Numbered from the stretch's first letter, positions 36,105 through 44,892 are shown. The stretch is 64,000 nt of DNA from Candidatus Palauibacter rhopaloidicola (GCA_026914155.1 JAPPGH010000062.1:1-64000), one strand, 5' to 3'. Program-made: numbers and translations. The notes: generated by a model from the letters alone, not told the origin.

Positions 36105-37019
36105 ATGAGTGACACGGAACGCACGCAGGTCTGGCAGGTGCCCGAGCCCCTTGCCGTGCATGACGCGCGCCTGGGCGACGGCGCCGTGATCACGCTCCGG
36201 CGTCACGGAAATCCCTCCGGCCCGCGCATCGTTCTCAGCCACGGCAACAGCCTCGCGATCGACCTCTACTACCCGTTCTGGTCGCAGTTCGGGGACGCCT
36301 TCGATCTCGTGCTCTACGACCTCAGGAACCACGGCTGGAACGCTCCCGGGCCGCTGCGCAGCCATCATGTGCCCACGCTCATCGATGACCACCTGCGCAT
36401 CCAGGATGCCATCGAGCGGGGATTCGGGAAGAAGCCGCAGGCCGGCGTGTTCCATTCTCTCTCGGGGTTGGTCTCGCTGCTGTCCCCGACGCGAGGGGGG
36501 GAGTTCACGGCCCGCGTGCTGTTCGATCCGCCGCTGGGCGAGTTCGGGCCGGGCCGGGAGGAGTGTCCCGACGTGGCGAGGCGGGCGGCCAAGATGACGC
36601 TTGCGCGTCAGGACCGGTATCGGACCCGCGCGGACTTCGCGGAGGTGCTTCGTGAGATGCCCGCCTTCCAGCATGTGGTCCCCGGCGTCTGCCGCCTCAT
36701 GGCCCGGACGACGCTGCGCCGGTCCCCGGACGGAGACGGCTACATTCTCCGTTGTCCCCGCGAATACGAGGCCCAGATCTACAGGTACGGCGGACAGTAC
36801 GCGGCGTTGATCGAGTTCGGGGCCCTCGCCTGCCCGACGATGGTCATGGGGGCCGACCCCGCCATCCCGCACACCTATTTCCCGACCACCGAACTCCATC
36901 ATATCCCGACCGTGGACTACGCCTATCTGCCCGGCGGAACGCACCTCCTGCAGCTGGAACAGCCCGAGGCGAGCGCGGCGGCGACCCTGGATTACCTGAA
37001 GGCGAGCGGCCTCTTCTGA
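36105..37019 (+). CDS. alpha/beta hydrolase
   Basis: 304 residues from ATG 36105. IVLSHGNSLAIDLYYPFWSQ carries the oxyanion-hole HGN, and LVLYDLRNHGWN is the strand-5 region. The nucleophile elbow reads VFHSLSGLVSL with serine in the usual place but Phe instead of the first Gly of GxSxG. LACPTMVMGADPAIP holds the acid and GGTHLLQLEQPE the catalytic histidine. No substrate can be named. The start is chosen at MSDTERTQVW; an upstream GTG in frame is less likely. It is convergent with the tetR gene. Confidence 0.8.
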   Translation: MSDTERTQVWQVPEPLAVHDARLGDGAVITLRRHGNPSGPRIVLSHGNSLAIDLYYPFWSQFGDAFDLVLYDLRNHGWNAPGPLRSHHVPTLIDDHLRIQDAIERGFGKKPQAGVFHSLSGLVSLLSPTRGGEFTARVLFDPPLGEFGPGREECPDVARRAAKMTLARQDRYRTRADFAEVLREMPAFQHVVPGVCRLMARTTLRRSPDGDGYILRCPREYEAQIYRYGGQYAALIEFGALACPTMVMGADPAIPHTYFPTTELHHIPTVDYAYLPGGTHLLQLEQPEASAAATLDYLKASGLF

Positions 37020-37039
37020 GCACGAGACGTGTACGGCCT

Positions 37040-37648
37040 CTAGCGGTTGGCGCGCATTCCGTCGAGGAGGGTGGAGGTGGTTTGGCGGATCAGGGCGTCG
37101 ACGTCCACGGCGGTGAGGATCTGGCCCTCGATCAGGAGTGAAGCCAGGCCGTGTACGGCGCCCCATGCGACGTAGGCCTGGAGGTGCGGGTCCTCTCGCC
37201 TGATCGTGCCGCTCTCCTGGTATGACTGGACGATGCGGACGAGCTCGTCGAACAGGGCGTTCGCGGTCTCGCGGAGTTCGGGGTGGTCTTCGCGGGTGAT
37301 CGCTTCCTTTCCGTACATCAGGCGGTAGTGGCCCGGGTTTTCGAGCGCGAACCGCACGTACACCCGGCCGACCTGCGGGAGCTGCTCGATCCCGGCGTCC
37401 GGAGCTCCGGCGCCCACCGCCTCCAGGCGGTCTCGAAGGCGGTCGAAACCGGCTGCGGCGACCGCGACCAGGAGCGCGGACTTGTCCTCGAAGTGGCGAT
37501 AGGCGGCGGACCGCGATACGCCCAGGCGCCGCCCGATCTCGCGCATCGTCACGCTCGAGGTCCCCCCCTCGTCGATCATCGCGGCGGCTTCGGCGAGCAG
37601 TGCCGCCCGCAGGTCTCCGTGGTGATACGCGGTGCTTTCCCGGGTCAT
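37040..37648 (-). CDS. TetR/AcrR family transcriptional regulator
   Basis: 202 residues. The N-terminal helix-turn-helix is YHHGDLRAALLAEAAAMIDEGG...VTMREIGRRLGVSRSAAYRHFEDKSALL; the ligand-binding half with YRLMYGKEAI and ...YVAWGAVHGLASLLIEGQI matches the TetR WHG subgroup. It is divergent from the DUF5671 gene, and the two operator-like palindromes between them are the probable binding sites for this repressor, which would control both its own gene and the DUF5671 operon. Confidence 0.88.
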   Translation of the reverse strand: MTRESTAYHHGDLRAALLAEAAAMIDEGGTSSVTMREIGRRLGVSRSAAYRHFEDKSALLVAVAAAGFDRLRDRLEAVGAGAPDAGIEQLPQVGRVYVRFALENPGHYRLMYGKEAITREDHPELRETANALFDELVRIVQSYQESGTIRREDPHLQAYVAWGAVHGLASLLIEGQILTAVDVDALIRQTTSTLLDGMRANR

Positions 37649-37683
37649 GCGGCCAAGGTATCCGTCTCGGGTTGATCAGCAAT

Positions 37684-37725
37684 GTTGACAGCGTCAACGT
37701 GGCTCGCTAAGTTGACGGCGTCAAC
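37684..37725. promoter_or_regulatory. two tandem operators, probably for the TetR repressor
   Basis: GTTGACAGCGTCAAC (37684-37698) and GTTGACGGCGTCAAC (37711-37725): six-base inverted arms (GTTGAC/GTCAAC) around three bases, centres 27 bases apart. TTGACA (37685-37690) with a 17-base spacer and TAAGTT (37708-37713) forms a -35/-10 pair pointing at the DUF5671 gene, so repressor binding would block that promoter. Confidence 0.75.
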
Positions 37726-37761
37726 AAGCTCGGATCGACGACTCGAAGGAGGGAAGGGAAG

Positions 37762-38406
37762 ATGGCCGGCAACGAGGAGATTACCGGATTCCTGAAGGCG
37801 GGCCTGGAGCGAAGCCTGCCCCGTGAGCAACTCAAGGGGGTGCTTCTCGAGGCGGGCTGGCCGCGGGACCAGGTCCGACGCGCCCTGGACGGTTTCGCCG
37901 ACGTCGCGTTTCCGATTCCCGTCCCGCGTCCCGCCCCGTACCTGTCCGCTCGCGAGGCCTTCGTCTACCTCGTCCTCTTCGGCACGCTGTACGGGAGCGC
38001 GATCAGCTTCGGGAGCCTCCTGTTCGCGTTCATCCACCAGGCGTTTCCCGATCCTTCCCTGGCCCCCGCGGCCGCACTCGAGATGGCGCGGGAGGAGATC
38101 CGGTGGTCGATCTCCTTCCTCGTCGCGACGTTTCCCGTCTTCGCCTTCGTCTTCTGGACGAACGATCGCGCGGTCCGGAAGGACCCGGGCCGGCGGCTGT
38201 CGCGCGTTCGGCAATCGCTGACGTACCTGTCCCTCTTCGTGGGCGCGGCCACGCTCATCGGGGTCGTCACGAGCATCGTCTACAACCTTCTTGGCGGCGA
38301 ACTCACGGTCCGGTTCGCCCTGAAGGTCCTCACGGTCGGCACGATCACCGGCTCGCTGTTCGGGTACTTCCTCCGCGACGTGCGCAGGGAGGAGGCGGCG
38401 GAATGA
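37762..38406 (+). CDS. DUF5671 membrane protein
   Basis: 214 residues. A cytoplasmic N-terminal part (about residues 1-55) has the helical ITGFLKAGLERSLPREQLKGVLLEAGWP pattern. Four membrane segments follow: LSAREAFVYLVLFGTLYGSA, WSISFLVATFPVFAFVFW, LTYLSLFVGAATLIGVVTSI and LTVGTITGSLFGYFLRDV, matching DUF5671. The stop overlaps the next gene by four bases (ATGA). It is under the control of the divergent TetR operators. Function unknown; co-regulation suggests response to a small ligand. Confidence 0.75.
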   Translation: MAGNEEITGFLKAGLERSLPREQLKGVLLEAGWPRDQVRRALDGFADVAFPIPVPRPAPYLSAREAFVYLVLFGTLYGSAISFGSLLFAFIHQAFPDPSLAPAAALEMAREEIRWSISFLVATFPVFAFVFWTNDRAVRKDPGRRLSRVRQSLTYLSLFVGAATLIGVVTSIVYNLLGGELTVRFALKVLTVGTITGSLFGYFLRDVRREEAAE

Positions 38407-38903
38407 AGCGCTCGACGCGATCCATCGTGCTGGGCGTCTCGGGAGCCGCCGTGGCCGCGGCGGTGGCGCTCGGAATCGGTTTCCTGGGATCTCCCGCCGA
38501 GGAGCGCGAGCGCCGGGTCGACGACCGGCGACTCGCCGATCTGCACGAAATCACGGCGGCTGCCGATCTCTACTGGACGCGACACGGGCGGCTTCCGGCC
38601 TCGCTGGACGACCTGGCGGCCGAGCCCGGCCTGAACATCAGCACCCGCGACCCCACCAGCTCGGAGATGTACGAGTACCGGGCGCTCGACGACGGCCGCT
38701 ACGAGGTGTGCGCCACCTTCGCGACGGATTCCGGGGGGGCAACGGGAAGCTCTTCGATCGTTCAGAGGAGCTGTCAGGGCTGCCACGGCCCGGGCTCGCC
38801 CATTGCGGCCCGCCTCGACGATCCGGTGGCCGCGCACGTCGCGTTTCGGGACGTGTGGGCGCACGGCGCGGGGCGGCACTGCTTCCAGATGCGCGTTCGG
38901 TGA
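38403..38903 (+). CDS. pseudopilin-like single-pass protein
   Basis: 166 residues from ATG 38403. One N-terminal membrane segment (IVLGVSGAAVAAAVALGIGFLG) is followed by DDRRLADLHEITAAADLYWTRHGRLPASLDDLA, a pattern like the helix and loop of type II secretion major pseudopilins, then DPTSSEMYEYRALDDGRYEVCATF. Late cysteines (QRSCQGCHGPG) contain a CxxCH motif, the signature of c-type haem attachment, and an HCF follows near the end. It overlaps DUF5671 and is presumably co-expressed. No prepilin peptidase motif is obvious. Confidence 0.6.
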   Translation: MKRSTRSIVLGVSGAAVAAAVALGIGFLGSPAEERERRVDDRRLADLHEITAAADLYWTRHGRLPASLDDLAAEPGLNISTRDPTSSEMYEYRALDDGRYEVCATFATDSGGATGSSSIVQRSCQGCHGPGSPIAARLDDPVAAHVAFRDVWAHGAGRHCFQMRVR

Positions 38904-38957
38904 GGCGCCGGCCGGGCTGTTCGTCGCCTTAGCCGGGGAACGAGCCGGCATAGTTCC

Positions 38958-40553
38958 TCACCGCCGCTTCTCCGGCACTCCGAACGGGTAGAGGTCGCTG
39001 AGGTCCACGTGCTCGTAGGGCAGCGCGTCGAGGAAGACGGTGCCCACGAAGGGCCCGGGCGCCTCCACGACCAGAACGGTGGGCGCGTAGCCGGTTTCGT
39101 CGAAGCCGCGGCGGAAGTGGATCCGTGACTTGACGACGAAGACATCGTAGTCGGCCGGGTCGATGGTCCCGAAGCGGAATGCGTCCGGGTAGAGGACCTG
39201 TTCGTAGGCGGGGGTGAGGAAGACGACATTACCGTCGCCGAAGGAGACAGCGGCGATGCGGTCGTAGCCGAAGCCTTCCCCGAAGTACTCCAGCGTGCCG
39301 GTGACGCGATGGGGGGAGCCGCCGGAGGGGGTGAAGCCGCCGATCTCCTGGTCGAACGGGTCGCCGGGCCGGGCGTCGGTCGCCGCGAGGGCGTCGAGGG
39401 TGGCGGGGGAGGTGATCGTGCCGTAGAGCACCCTGCCGATGCCGGCCGCCTCGAAGGCGCTCAGGATGTGTGTGGCGTCGCCGGGGCGGTCGCTGTAGTC
39501 GCCGACCGCGACGGGGGTCTCGCCGCGTGAGATGGCGCCCGCGACGGTTCGGGCGGCCTCGGTGGGGCCGGGGAAGCTGCCGAGCGCGAAGTCCTCGCGG
39601 ACGCGCCACATGAAGTCGTCCATGTCGTCGGCGATCCGGTCCGCGAGCGCCTGGTCCCCGTTGGTCATGACCTGGATGGTGGCGCCCACGTCGGGCACGT
39701 CCGACCAGGGATAGCCGAAGAAGACGCTCACGTAGGCGTCGTGCTCGCGCGCCTCCCAGCGCCGCGCGCGCTCCATGATGTCCATCGCGGGAGACTGGCC
39801 GGTCCACTGCAGCACGGTGGCGGTGATGACGCCGGGTTTGCGGGTGGCGGTCGTGGGCTCGTATTCGCCCCGCGCGGCGAGCCGCAGGGCGCGGGCCGCG
39901 CGTTCTCCCTGGATGTACGAGTCGTAGTGGGGGAAGCGCTTGGTTACGAAGGAGAAGTCGGCGTGCTCGAGGAACTCGCCGTCCTCGTTGCCGTGGAGGT
40001 CGAAGGTCGCGGCGATCGGGACGTCCGGGCCGACGATCTCCCTGAACCGGCGGGCGATCTCGGCTTCGGGGCGGGGGACGTCCCGCACGGCCATCGCCCC
40101 GTGCAGCGCGAGAAAGACCCCGTCGACCGGCAGCTGCGCCTCCAGTTCGGCCAGCATGGCGTCGAGGAAATGCTCGAAGGTCTCCCGCGTGTTCCAGCTG
40201 CGCGACGAGCCCCCGAAGACGCCGAGCGGCGAGGTGAGCGGCACGAGCTCGATGTCCCCGAGCTCGCCGGTCCGTTGGACGAAGCCGCCGATGTAGTCGC
40301 CGGCGCCGAGCAGCGCGTCCCCGGAAACCGGCTCGCTGAAGCGAAGCCAGTCATCGACTTCGGTGTCGCCGCCGGGGCAGAAGGTGCAGGTCTCGTGCTG
40401 GTAGCTGGCGACGGCGAAACGGAGCGGGGCCACGTCGCCCCCCGAGGGAGAACCGCAGCCGAGGAGGGTTGCGGCAAGTGCCGCGGTGGCCGACAGCGCC
40501 CCTCCACGCGGCGATCCGGGGGTCCGTTTCGATCCTTCACGTTCCGTTGTCAT
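38958..40553 (-). CDS. M81 family (MlrC-like) metallopeptidase, predicted lipoprotein
   Basis: 531 residues from ATG 40553. The N-terminus has a basic region then ALAATLLGCGSPSGGD, a lipobox. The catalytic domain begins LRFAVASYQHETCTFCPGG; LALHGAMAVRDV and AATFDLHGNEDG contain the zinc-binding Asp/His residues of microcystinase-like proteins, and YDSYIQGERAARAL and FFGYPWSDVPDVG are family motifs. MlrC hydrolyses linear peptides from microcystin breakdown, but most relatives have other or unknown substrates. The lipoprotein signal is less common than the cytosolic form. Confidence 0.85.
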   Translation of the reverse strand: MTTEREGSKRTPGSPRGGALSATAALAATLLGCGSPSGGDVAPLRFAVASYQHETCTFCPGGDTEVDDWLRFSEPVSGDALLGAGDYIGGFVQRTGELGDIELVPLTSPLGVFGGSSRSWNTRETFEHFLDAMLAELEAQLPVDGVFLALHGAMAVRDVPRPEAEIARRFREIVGPDVPIAATFDLHGNEDGEFLEHADFSFVTKRFPHYDSYIQGERAARALRLAARGEYEPTTATRKPGVITATVLQWTGQSPAMDIMERARRWEAREHDAYVSVFFGYPWSDVPDVGATIQVMTNGDQALADRIADDMDDFMWRVREDFALGSFPGPTEAARTVAGAISRGETPVAVGDYSDRPGDATHILSAFEAAGIGRVLYGTITSPATLDALAATDARPGDPFDQEIGGFTPSGGSPHRVTGTLEYFGEGFGYDRIAAVSFGDGNVVFLTPAYEQVLYPDAFRFGTIDPADYDVFVVKSRIHFRRGFDETGYAPTVLVVEAPGPFVGTVFLDALPYEHVDLSDLYPFGVPEKRR

Positions 40554-40716
40554 TCTCTCGTCCCTCGTCTGTAGCCACCCTCGTTGTCGCCACCGGTGAA
40601 GCCGTGGCGGAGTATGGGGAGGAAGCGGTCCAGCGGCCACTCGTTCCACCCTCTCTAGCTGCTGCTTCTAGATGTTTCTTCGGGTCGCACACGTCGCTGC
40701 GCCGGCCCGCCGATGA

Positions 40717-40761
40717 GGTTGACGCGGCGGGGGATCGCGTTCGATCCTGCGAGTACTCCGG
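40717..40761 (+). promoter_or_regulatory. conserved 45-base block, copy B
   Basis: It matches copy A (35997-36041) at 36 of 45 positions, sharing GGTTGAC, ATCGCGTTCGA and TCCGG. It ends 9 bases upstream of the ATG at 40771, overlapping the likely ribosome-binding region. The two downstream genes are unrelated, so the shared block is probably regulatory. Confidence 0.45.
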
Positions 40762-40770
40762 GGGGGATCC

Positions 40771-41352
40771 ATGACCGAACGTTCGAAGCGCATCCCGTCG
40801 CTGGTCCTGCCGGTTGCCGGCCTCGGGCTTACCACATTCTTCACGATGGCCATGGCGACCGCCGGAGCCGCGGCGCTCTGGATCATTCTCTTCGGCCTCC
40901 TGATAGGCGCCCTCGCCAGCCAGATCTCTCAGCTGGAAGTGAAGAGCTACCTGGACGCTCAAAGCGAGGAGTCGGACGGATTCCGGGGGCGTTTCCGACT
41001 CGTGTTCGTGATGGGCGTTCTCTTCGGGATCGCAGGAATGACCGTGATCGTGGTGTCGGACGCGGTGGGTGGGCTCGCATTGCTGCTTTTTGTGCTCGCC
41101 CTCTTGATGGGCGGACGCGTCAGCAGGAGCGTTCGCCGGGCCCTGACGAGCGGGATGAGCACAGAGGCGGAGTCCGCGGAGGAGGGTGAAGATCCTCAGT
41201 CGCAGACCGCCTTGATGTCACGACTGACGGCTATCGGCGATACGACCGGCAAGCAGATGGTCAACCTGGCATGGCTCGTGCTCGGGTTCGCGGTCGGGGC
41301 AGGCCTTGCACTGGTGTCCGCGATGCTTGTCGACGCCCAATTGGGTGGATAA
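40771..41352 (+). CDS. hypothetical four-helix membrane protein
   Basis: 193 residues from ATG 40771, after GGGGGG. Hydrophobic segments lie at about residues 10-32 and 34-50 (LWIILFGLLIGALA), 75-95, 100-115 and 165-190 (LAWLVLGFAVGAGLALVSAML). An acidic loop (TEAESAEEGEDPQ) separates the last two. No family is recognised. A strong terminator follows the stop codon by three bases, so the gene probably stands alone. Confidence 0.6.
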   Translation: MTERSKRIPSLVLPVAGLGLTTFFTMAMATAGAAALWIILFGLLIGALASQISQLEVKSYLDAQSEESDGFRGRFRLVFVMGVLFGIAGMTVIVVSDAVGGLALLLFVLALLMGGRVSRSVRRALTSGMSTEAESAEEGEDPQSQTALMSRLTAIGDTTGKQMVNLAWLVLGFAVGAGLALVSAMLVDAQLGG

Positions 41353-41355
41353 GCG

Positions 41356-41401
41356 AATCGCCTTGCAACCCGATCCCACGTCGCGGTTGCAAGGCGATTT
41401 T
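41356..41401 (+). terminator. rho-independent terminator
   Basis: AATCGCCTTGCAACC (41356-41370) pairs perfectly with GGTTGCAAGGCGATT (41385-41399), a 15-pair stem with a 14-base loop, followed by TT. AGCG on the left and CGCT on the right extend the stem across a small bulge. It is the clearest terminator in the window. Confidence 0.85.
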
Positions 41402-41513
41402 CGCTATCGGGCGGGGTGGTAAGTGCCGATGCCTGGTCAGAATGGCTGGGCGCTCCCCCGGACGCTTCCTGAGGGAGCGGACGGACCCTAAGACGGCGAG
41501 AGGCTTGCAGATA

Positions 41514-42236
41514 ATGCCGGAAGAGAGTTCCAAGGAAGCGCAGACGCCAGGCGGGACCGGCGACGGAGGCGAGCTGCCCGTCTCCCCCCGGCACGCAGGG
41601 GGTGGAGGTCGCCTGCCCCATCGCATCCCCTTCGGCCGTCTTGCGCTTGAGTTCGTGGTGATCGTGGTGGGCGTTCTCGTTGCCCTCGGTTTCGATCAAT
41701 GGATGACGAACGTCGACCACCGCCGACTCGTCAACGAGACGCTTTACGCCCTGGCCGCGGAAATCGCCGAGAACACCGTAGCGCTCGAGCGTCGCATGGC
41801 CTATCACGACCGGATCCTGCCGGGGCTTGTCGAGAATCAGCGGGCTGCCGAAGGGGGCGAGCGCCAGAGAATCTCGATCAGCGGAGCACTGCCGGAAGGG
41901 CTCGGCCTCACGCCGCTGAGGAGTACGGCGTGGGAGTTGGCCAGCGTGACCGAAGCCGTGCGGCACTTCGATTTGCCGATTCTCTCCACGCTCTCCCTCA
42001 CGTACGCCCTTCAGGAATCGCTCCACGAGTACGATGGGATTGTTTCGGCCGGGATCATCCAACCGCAGTTCTTCGCGGCCACGGACCAGCCCGGCGCGGT
42101 CATCTACCTCGGCGTCATGTTAAGCGACGTGCGGGCACGGGAAGACGAGCTTGGGCGGTTTTACGCCGAGACGCTGCGGCATGTGCGCCAGCGACTGGGA
42201 GACCCCGAGGCTGGGGCGGTGATGGAGGTCCGCTGA
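41514..42236 (+). CDS. hypothetical single-pass membrane protein (DUF6090-like)
   Basis: 240 residues from ATG 41514. After a charged N-terminus comes one membrane helix, FGRLALEFVVIVVGVLVALGFDQW, and a helical soluble domain (NETLYALAAEIAENTVALERRMAYHDRILPGL...). A hydrophobic anchor ending in VALGFDQW-like sequence and followed by helices is typical of a common Bacteroidetes/Gemmatimonadota family of unknown function. The earlier in-frame start at 41271 would overlap the terminator and is rejected. Confidence 0.6.
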   Translation: MPEESSKEAQTPGGTGDGGELPVSPRHAGGGGRLPHRIPFGRLALEFVVIVVGVLVALGFDQWMTNVDHRRLVNETLYALAAEIAENTVALERRMAYHDRILPGLVENQRAAEGGERQRISISGALPEGLGLTPLRSTAWELASVTEAVRHFDLPILSTLSLTYALQESLHEYDGIVSAGIIQPQFFAATDQPGAVIYLGVMLSDVRAREDELGRFYAETLRHVRQRLGDPEAGAVMEVR

Positions 42237-42257
42237 CGGAAGATGCCGAGGGAGCGC

Positions 42258-42440
42258 TAGTAGTAGAGGAACCCGCCGTTGGAGGTGCAGAGCACGGTCA
42301 TGTCGGTCTCGCAGGCGTAGCTGCCGGCGGTATAGGTGTCGGTGGCCCGGTAGATCGTGTCCCGGCGGATTGGATTCCGGGCGTGGAGCACGACCCGTTT
42401 GGTCGTTCCCTCCTCGGAGTAGCTCGGCTCGCATGCTTGG
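42258..42440 (-). pseudogene. C-terminal gene fragment with conserved-looking cysteines
   Basis: A minus-strand frame without a start reads ACEPSYSEEGTTKRVVLHARN, then DTIYRATDTYTAGSYACETD and MTVLCTSNGGFLYY to a TAG at 42258. The composition (paired cysteines, tyrosines) is protein-like, while the overlapping longer ORF in the next frame is Arg/His-rich shadow. It abuts the AT-richer gene at 42457, so it may be the stub of a gene cut by that insertion. No family is recognised. Confidence 0.3.
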
Positions 42441-42456
42441 GGGCTTATATATCTGT

Positions 42457-43485
42457 CTAGATATCCACTCCGACGCGTGGGATTTTGAGTTCCGATTCCC
42501 TTGGGGCTTCTCCCTGCGTCGAAGGAATCAACTCAAGGGCCGGGCTGCCTAGTAGTGGGCTTAATGCGAAGTCCGTCACCCATAATCCGCAAAATTGTTT
42601 GCCCGACTCCTTTTGCCATACATCTTGAACCGCCCTACACTCACCACCACTGAAGAAACCTCCAAAACCAACTGCCAAGTAAACTGGTACGTCCAACTCC
42701 CACTTGCTCACTTGTCGCGCTTTCGCTTTGAGCTTGCCCCTAAACGGATCTTGCCATTGTGAACCTACAAACGATATTCCCGGCCCAGCACCCCAGCCAC
42801 CCCGCCCCTTGGTCGTCCTAGTCATCCAACTGATCCATAGACTCCAATCTTCGGATTCATATATATATTCGGTCACGGGCTCGGTATAATGCCATTGATT
42901 GCGCCATGCTTCGTCAGGTCGGAGATAACGTTGTTGCTCCTCCCCAGTGGCCAAGAATGTCGCCGCCTGCTTACGTATCGCTTTTTCCAAGTTTTTCGGA
43001 GAAATGCCGTCGCTGTTCTTTAGGCTACCCTTAGAACTAAAGGTGAACAACGCGCCTAACGGATCACCTGTATCAAAACGATCTCTCAACTCCGAAATAA
43101 GTGCCGTTTCGCTATCAGATGCGCTATGCTTAGGACGGTGACAAACCGTAGCCTCAACTGCAAACTCACCGGGAACGTAGACATCCGCCCGCTCATGATC
43201 GGCAACGACAAACTCGCAATCGATGATGTGCGATGTAATAAATAACTCAAAAAGAACATCAATGAACTCGGGGCGTTTACGGGGTGCCTTCATTCGCCGT
43301 ACAGCATTCAGCCTTCTTGTAGTAGGGAGTCGGTCAAGGATGTCATCGATAAAGTGGCGTACATGAGACATCTCAGAGTGACGTTGAACGAATTCAAAAA
43401 ACGTTTCGCCCGACGCCATTCGTTGATCACTCTGGTTAGTAGTGTCCCATATAGATGTTGGAGAATTAGGTTCCGAAACGCTCAT
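42457..43485 (-). CDS. hypothetical protein, AT-richer than neighbours, probably acquired
   Basis: 342 residues from ATG 43485 (nine codons earlier is possible but overlaps the preceding gene). It begins MSVSEPNSPTSIWDTTNQSD. A helical N-terminal part (FFEFVQRHSEMSHVRHFIDDILDRLP) precedes IDCEFVVADHERADVYVPGEFAVEATV, which has the beta-strand/acidic pattern of a nuclease core but no clear ExK. The C-terminal half is rich in Trp and Gly. Codon use (many A/T third positions) is visibly unlike neighbouring genes. It follows a 61-residue ORF with a four-base gap. It could be a defence or effector gene; nothing proves this. Confidence 0.6.
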   Translation of the reverse strand: MSVSEPNSPTSIWDTTNQSDQRMASGETFFEFVQRHSEMSHVRHFIDDILDRLPTTRRLNAVRRMKAPRKRPEFIDVLFELFITSHIIDCEFVVADHERADVYVPGEFAVEATVCHRPKHSASDSETALISELRDRFDTGDPLGALFTFSSKGSLKNSDGISPKNLEKAIRKQAATFLATGEEQQRYLRPDEAWRNQWHYTEPVTEYIYESEDWSLWISWMTRTTKGRGGWGAGPGISFVGSQWQDPFRGKLKAKARQVSKWELDVPVYLAVGFGGFFSGGECRAVQDVWQKESGKQFCGLWVTDFALSPLLGSPALELIPSTQGEAPRESELKIPRVGVDI

Positions 43486-43489
43486 CAAT

Positions 43490-43675
43490 CTAAACGTCCT
43501 CCATCTGGTCACGGCGAGCCCCGATGATCGCCGCTACCTTCGGGTTCTTCGGGCGCATGAGCGCCAGCGCAACGTCTGACATCCACGCGCCCTTGTAGCG
43601 CGGGTTCACCGCCTGCAGGTCGGACGGTTCCTCGTCCGATACTAACTCCCGGCCCTTCTTATCCGTCTCACTCAT
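43490..43675 (-). CDS. small hypothetical protein
   Basis: 61 residues from an internal ATG at 43675 (MSETDKKGRELVSDEEPSDL), containing AVNPRYKGAWMSDVALALMR and ending in a charged helix. Normal high-GC codon use contrasts with the following gene. The NPRYKGA...VALALMR part resembles small conserved proteins often placed before larger effector genes. The two genes are four bases apart and probably form one transcript. Confidence 0.5.
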   Translation of the reverse strand: MSETDKKGRELVSDEEPSDLQAVNPRYKGAWMSDVALALMRPKNPKVAAIIGARRDQMEDV

Positions 43676-44164
43676 CTCGATTCTTCCTTCATCAACGTGC
43701 AGCGGCAATCCGGCGCCGACCAGCGTCCGTCAACTCTCAGACACACGATTCCGTCGTTTTGGCCAACTCCCGGCGCGACGGAGCGGGGCATTCATCGGGC
43801 CAATTCACGCTCGTTGTCTCGCGCCAAGATCGACCTTAAAGCACCATTACGATGTAAATCTGCTCTACTAGGGAGGCCATGTCCTCGGTCCACTCGGCCA
43901 CGTCGCCTACCGTCCTCTCAACCTCCAGCCGATCTAGCCCCGCCGACAGCCTTCTCTAAGCTACTGATACCGCCAACTGCACGTCAGCTACGTCGTGCCA
44001 CTCGTTCCGTTCGCGCAGCCTCACGTAATCCGACCGTTCACTTGCGCTGGCACGCGACACAGCCACGCGTTGCCCGGTGCTACCAGGCTCACCGCTGGCG
44101 CGAACCAAGCTCGCGATTCCGCACATGAGCGCCGTCGGCCCCAACGGCACGGCCAGTACCCAAA
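43676..44164. other. gene-free stretch
   Basis: About 490 bases between the small ORF (starting at 43675) and the transposase wreck. No ORF here has convincing coding character. I see nothing definite beyond the likely promoter region of the minus-strand pair. Confidence 0.5.
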
Positions 44165-44892
44165 TCACAACCTTCGTGCCCTCTTCAGCGTGTGGATGAA
44201 CCTCTCCACGACGCCGTTGCACTCGGGCTCGCCCACGTACGCCGGAGTGGAGCGGATCCCGAGCCACCTGATCTCCGCCTGGAACGCCGGGCCCGGTACT
44301 GCGAACCCCAGTCGTGCCGGAGGCCGAGGCCCGCGGCGATCCCCTTGGCCACCAGGCGCGCCCTCACCTTCCAGTGCCCCTCTCCCGCGAACGGACTCTC
44401 CGACAGCACCGTCCGGATCTCCGCGACGAGAGCCTCGTCGCCCAACTCCGTCTTCGGACCGCGCTTGCCCGGCGTGCACGCGCCGCCGCCCGCGCGCCGC
44501 AAGAGCTTTCTCAGTTCGTCCCCGTCCCCCCTTGTTTTCGAGGAGCTCCGCCTGAAGCTCCACCCGTAGCGTCATCTCCCCCAGCTTCACGCGGGTCCGC
44601 ATCAGCTCCCCGTCCGGCGCGGTCCGTCCCTCAGGCCCTCGCAGGCCCCCTCGAGGAACTTCCGCCGCCCAGCGCTCCAACTCCGGCGGCGGAACCCGGA
44701 TCTCACGGCTCGCCTCGCCGATGTCCTCGCCCCGCAGAAGTCGCAACAACACCTCCGACTTCCGGCGCGCACTCCACCGCTTCGGAAGACCCGCGGCCTC
44801 CGTCGGCTTCTCCGACATCCTCACACCCCCTCTCTCCAGACCCCGTAAGGTCGATTCCTCCCAAACGGGTGTCCAGAAAAACCGGGTGCACT
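44165..44892 (-). mobile_element. degenerate IS3-type element, internally deleted
   Basis: On the minus strand the start MSEKPTEAAGLPKRWSARRK, then SEVLLRLLRGEDI is an OrfA-type helix-turn-helix. After the coiled coil the frame shifts; TPGKRGPKTELGDEALVAEI and GEGHWKVRARLVAKG are read in a second frame. The end of an integrase-like DDE domain (GEPECNGVVERFIHTLK) returns in the first. Most of the DDE core is missing. TGTCCAGAAAAACCGGGTGC (44870-44889) looks like its right terminal repeat; no left partner is visible. Dead element. Confidence 0.7.
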
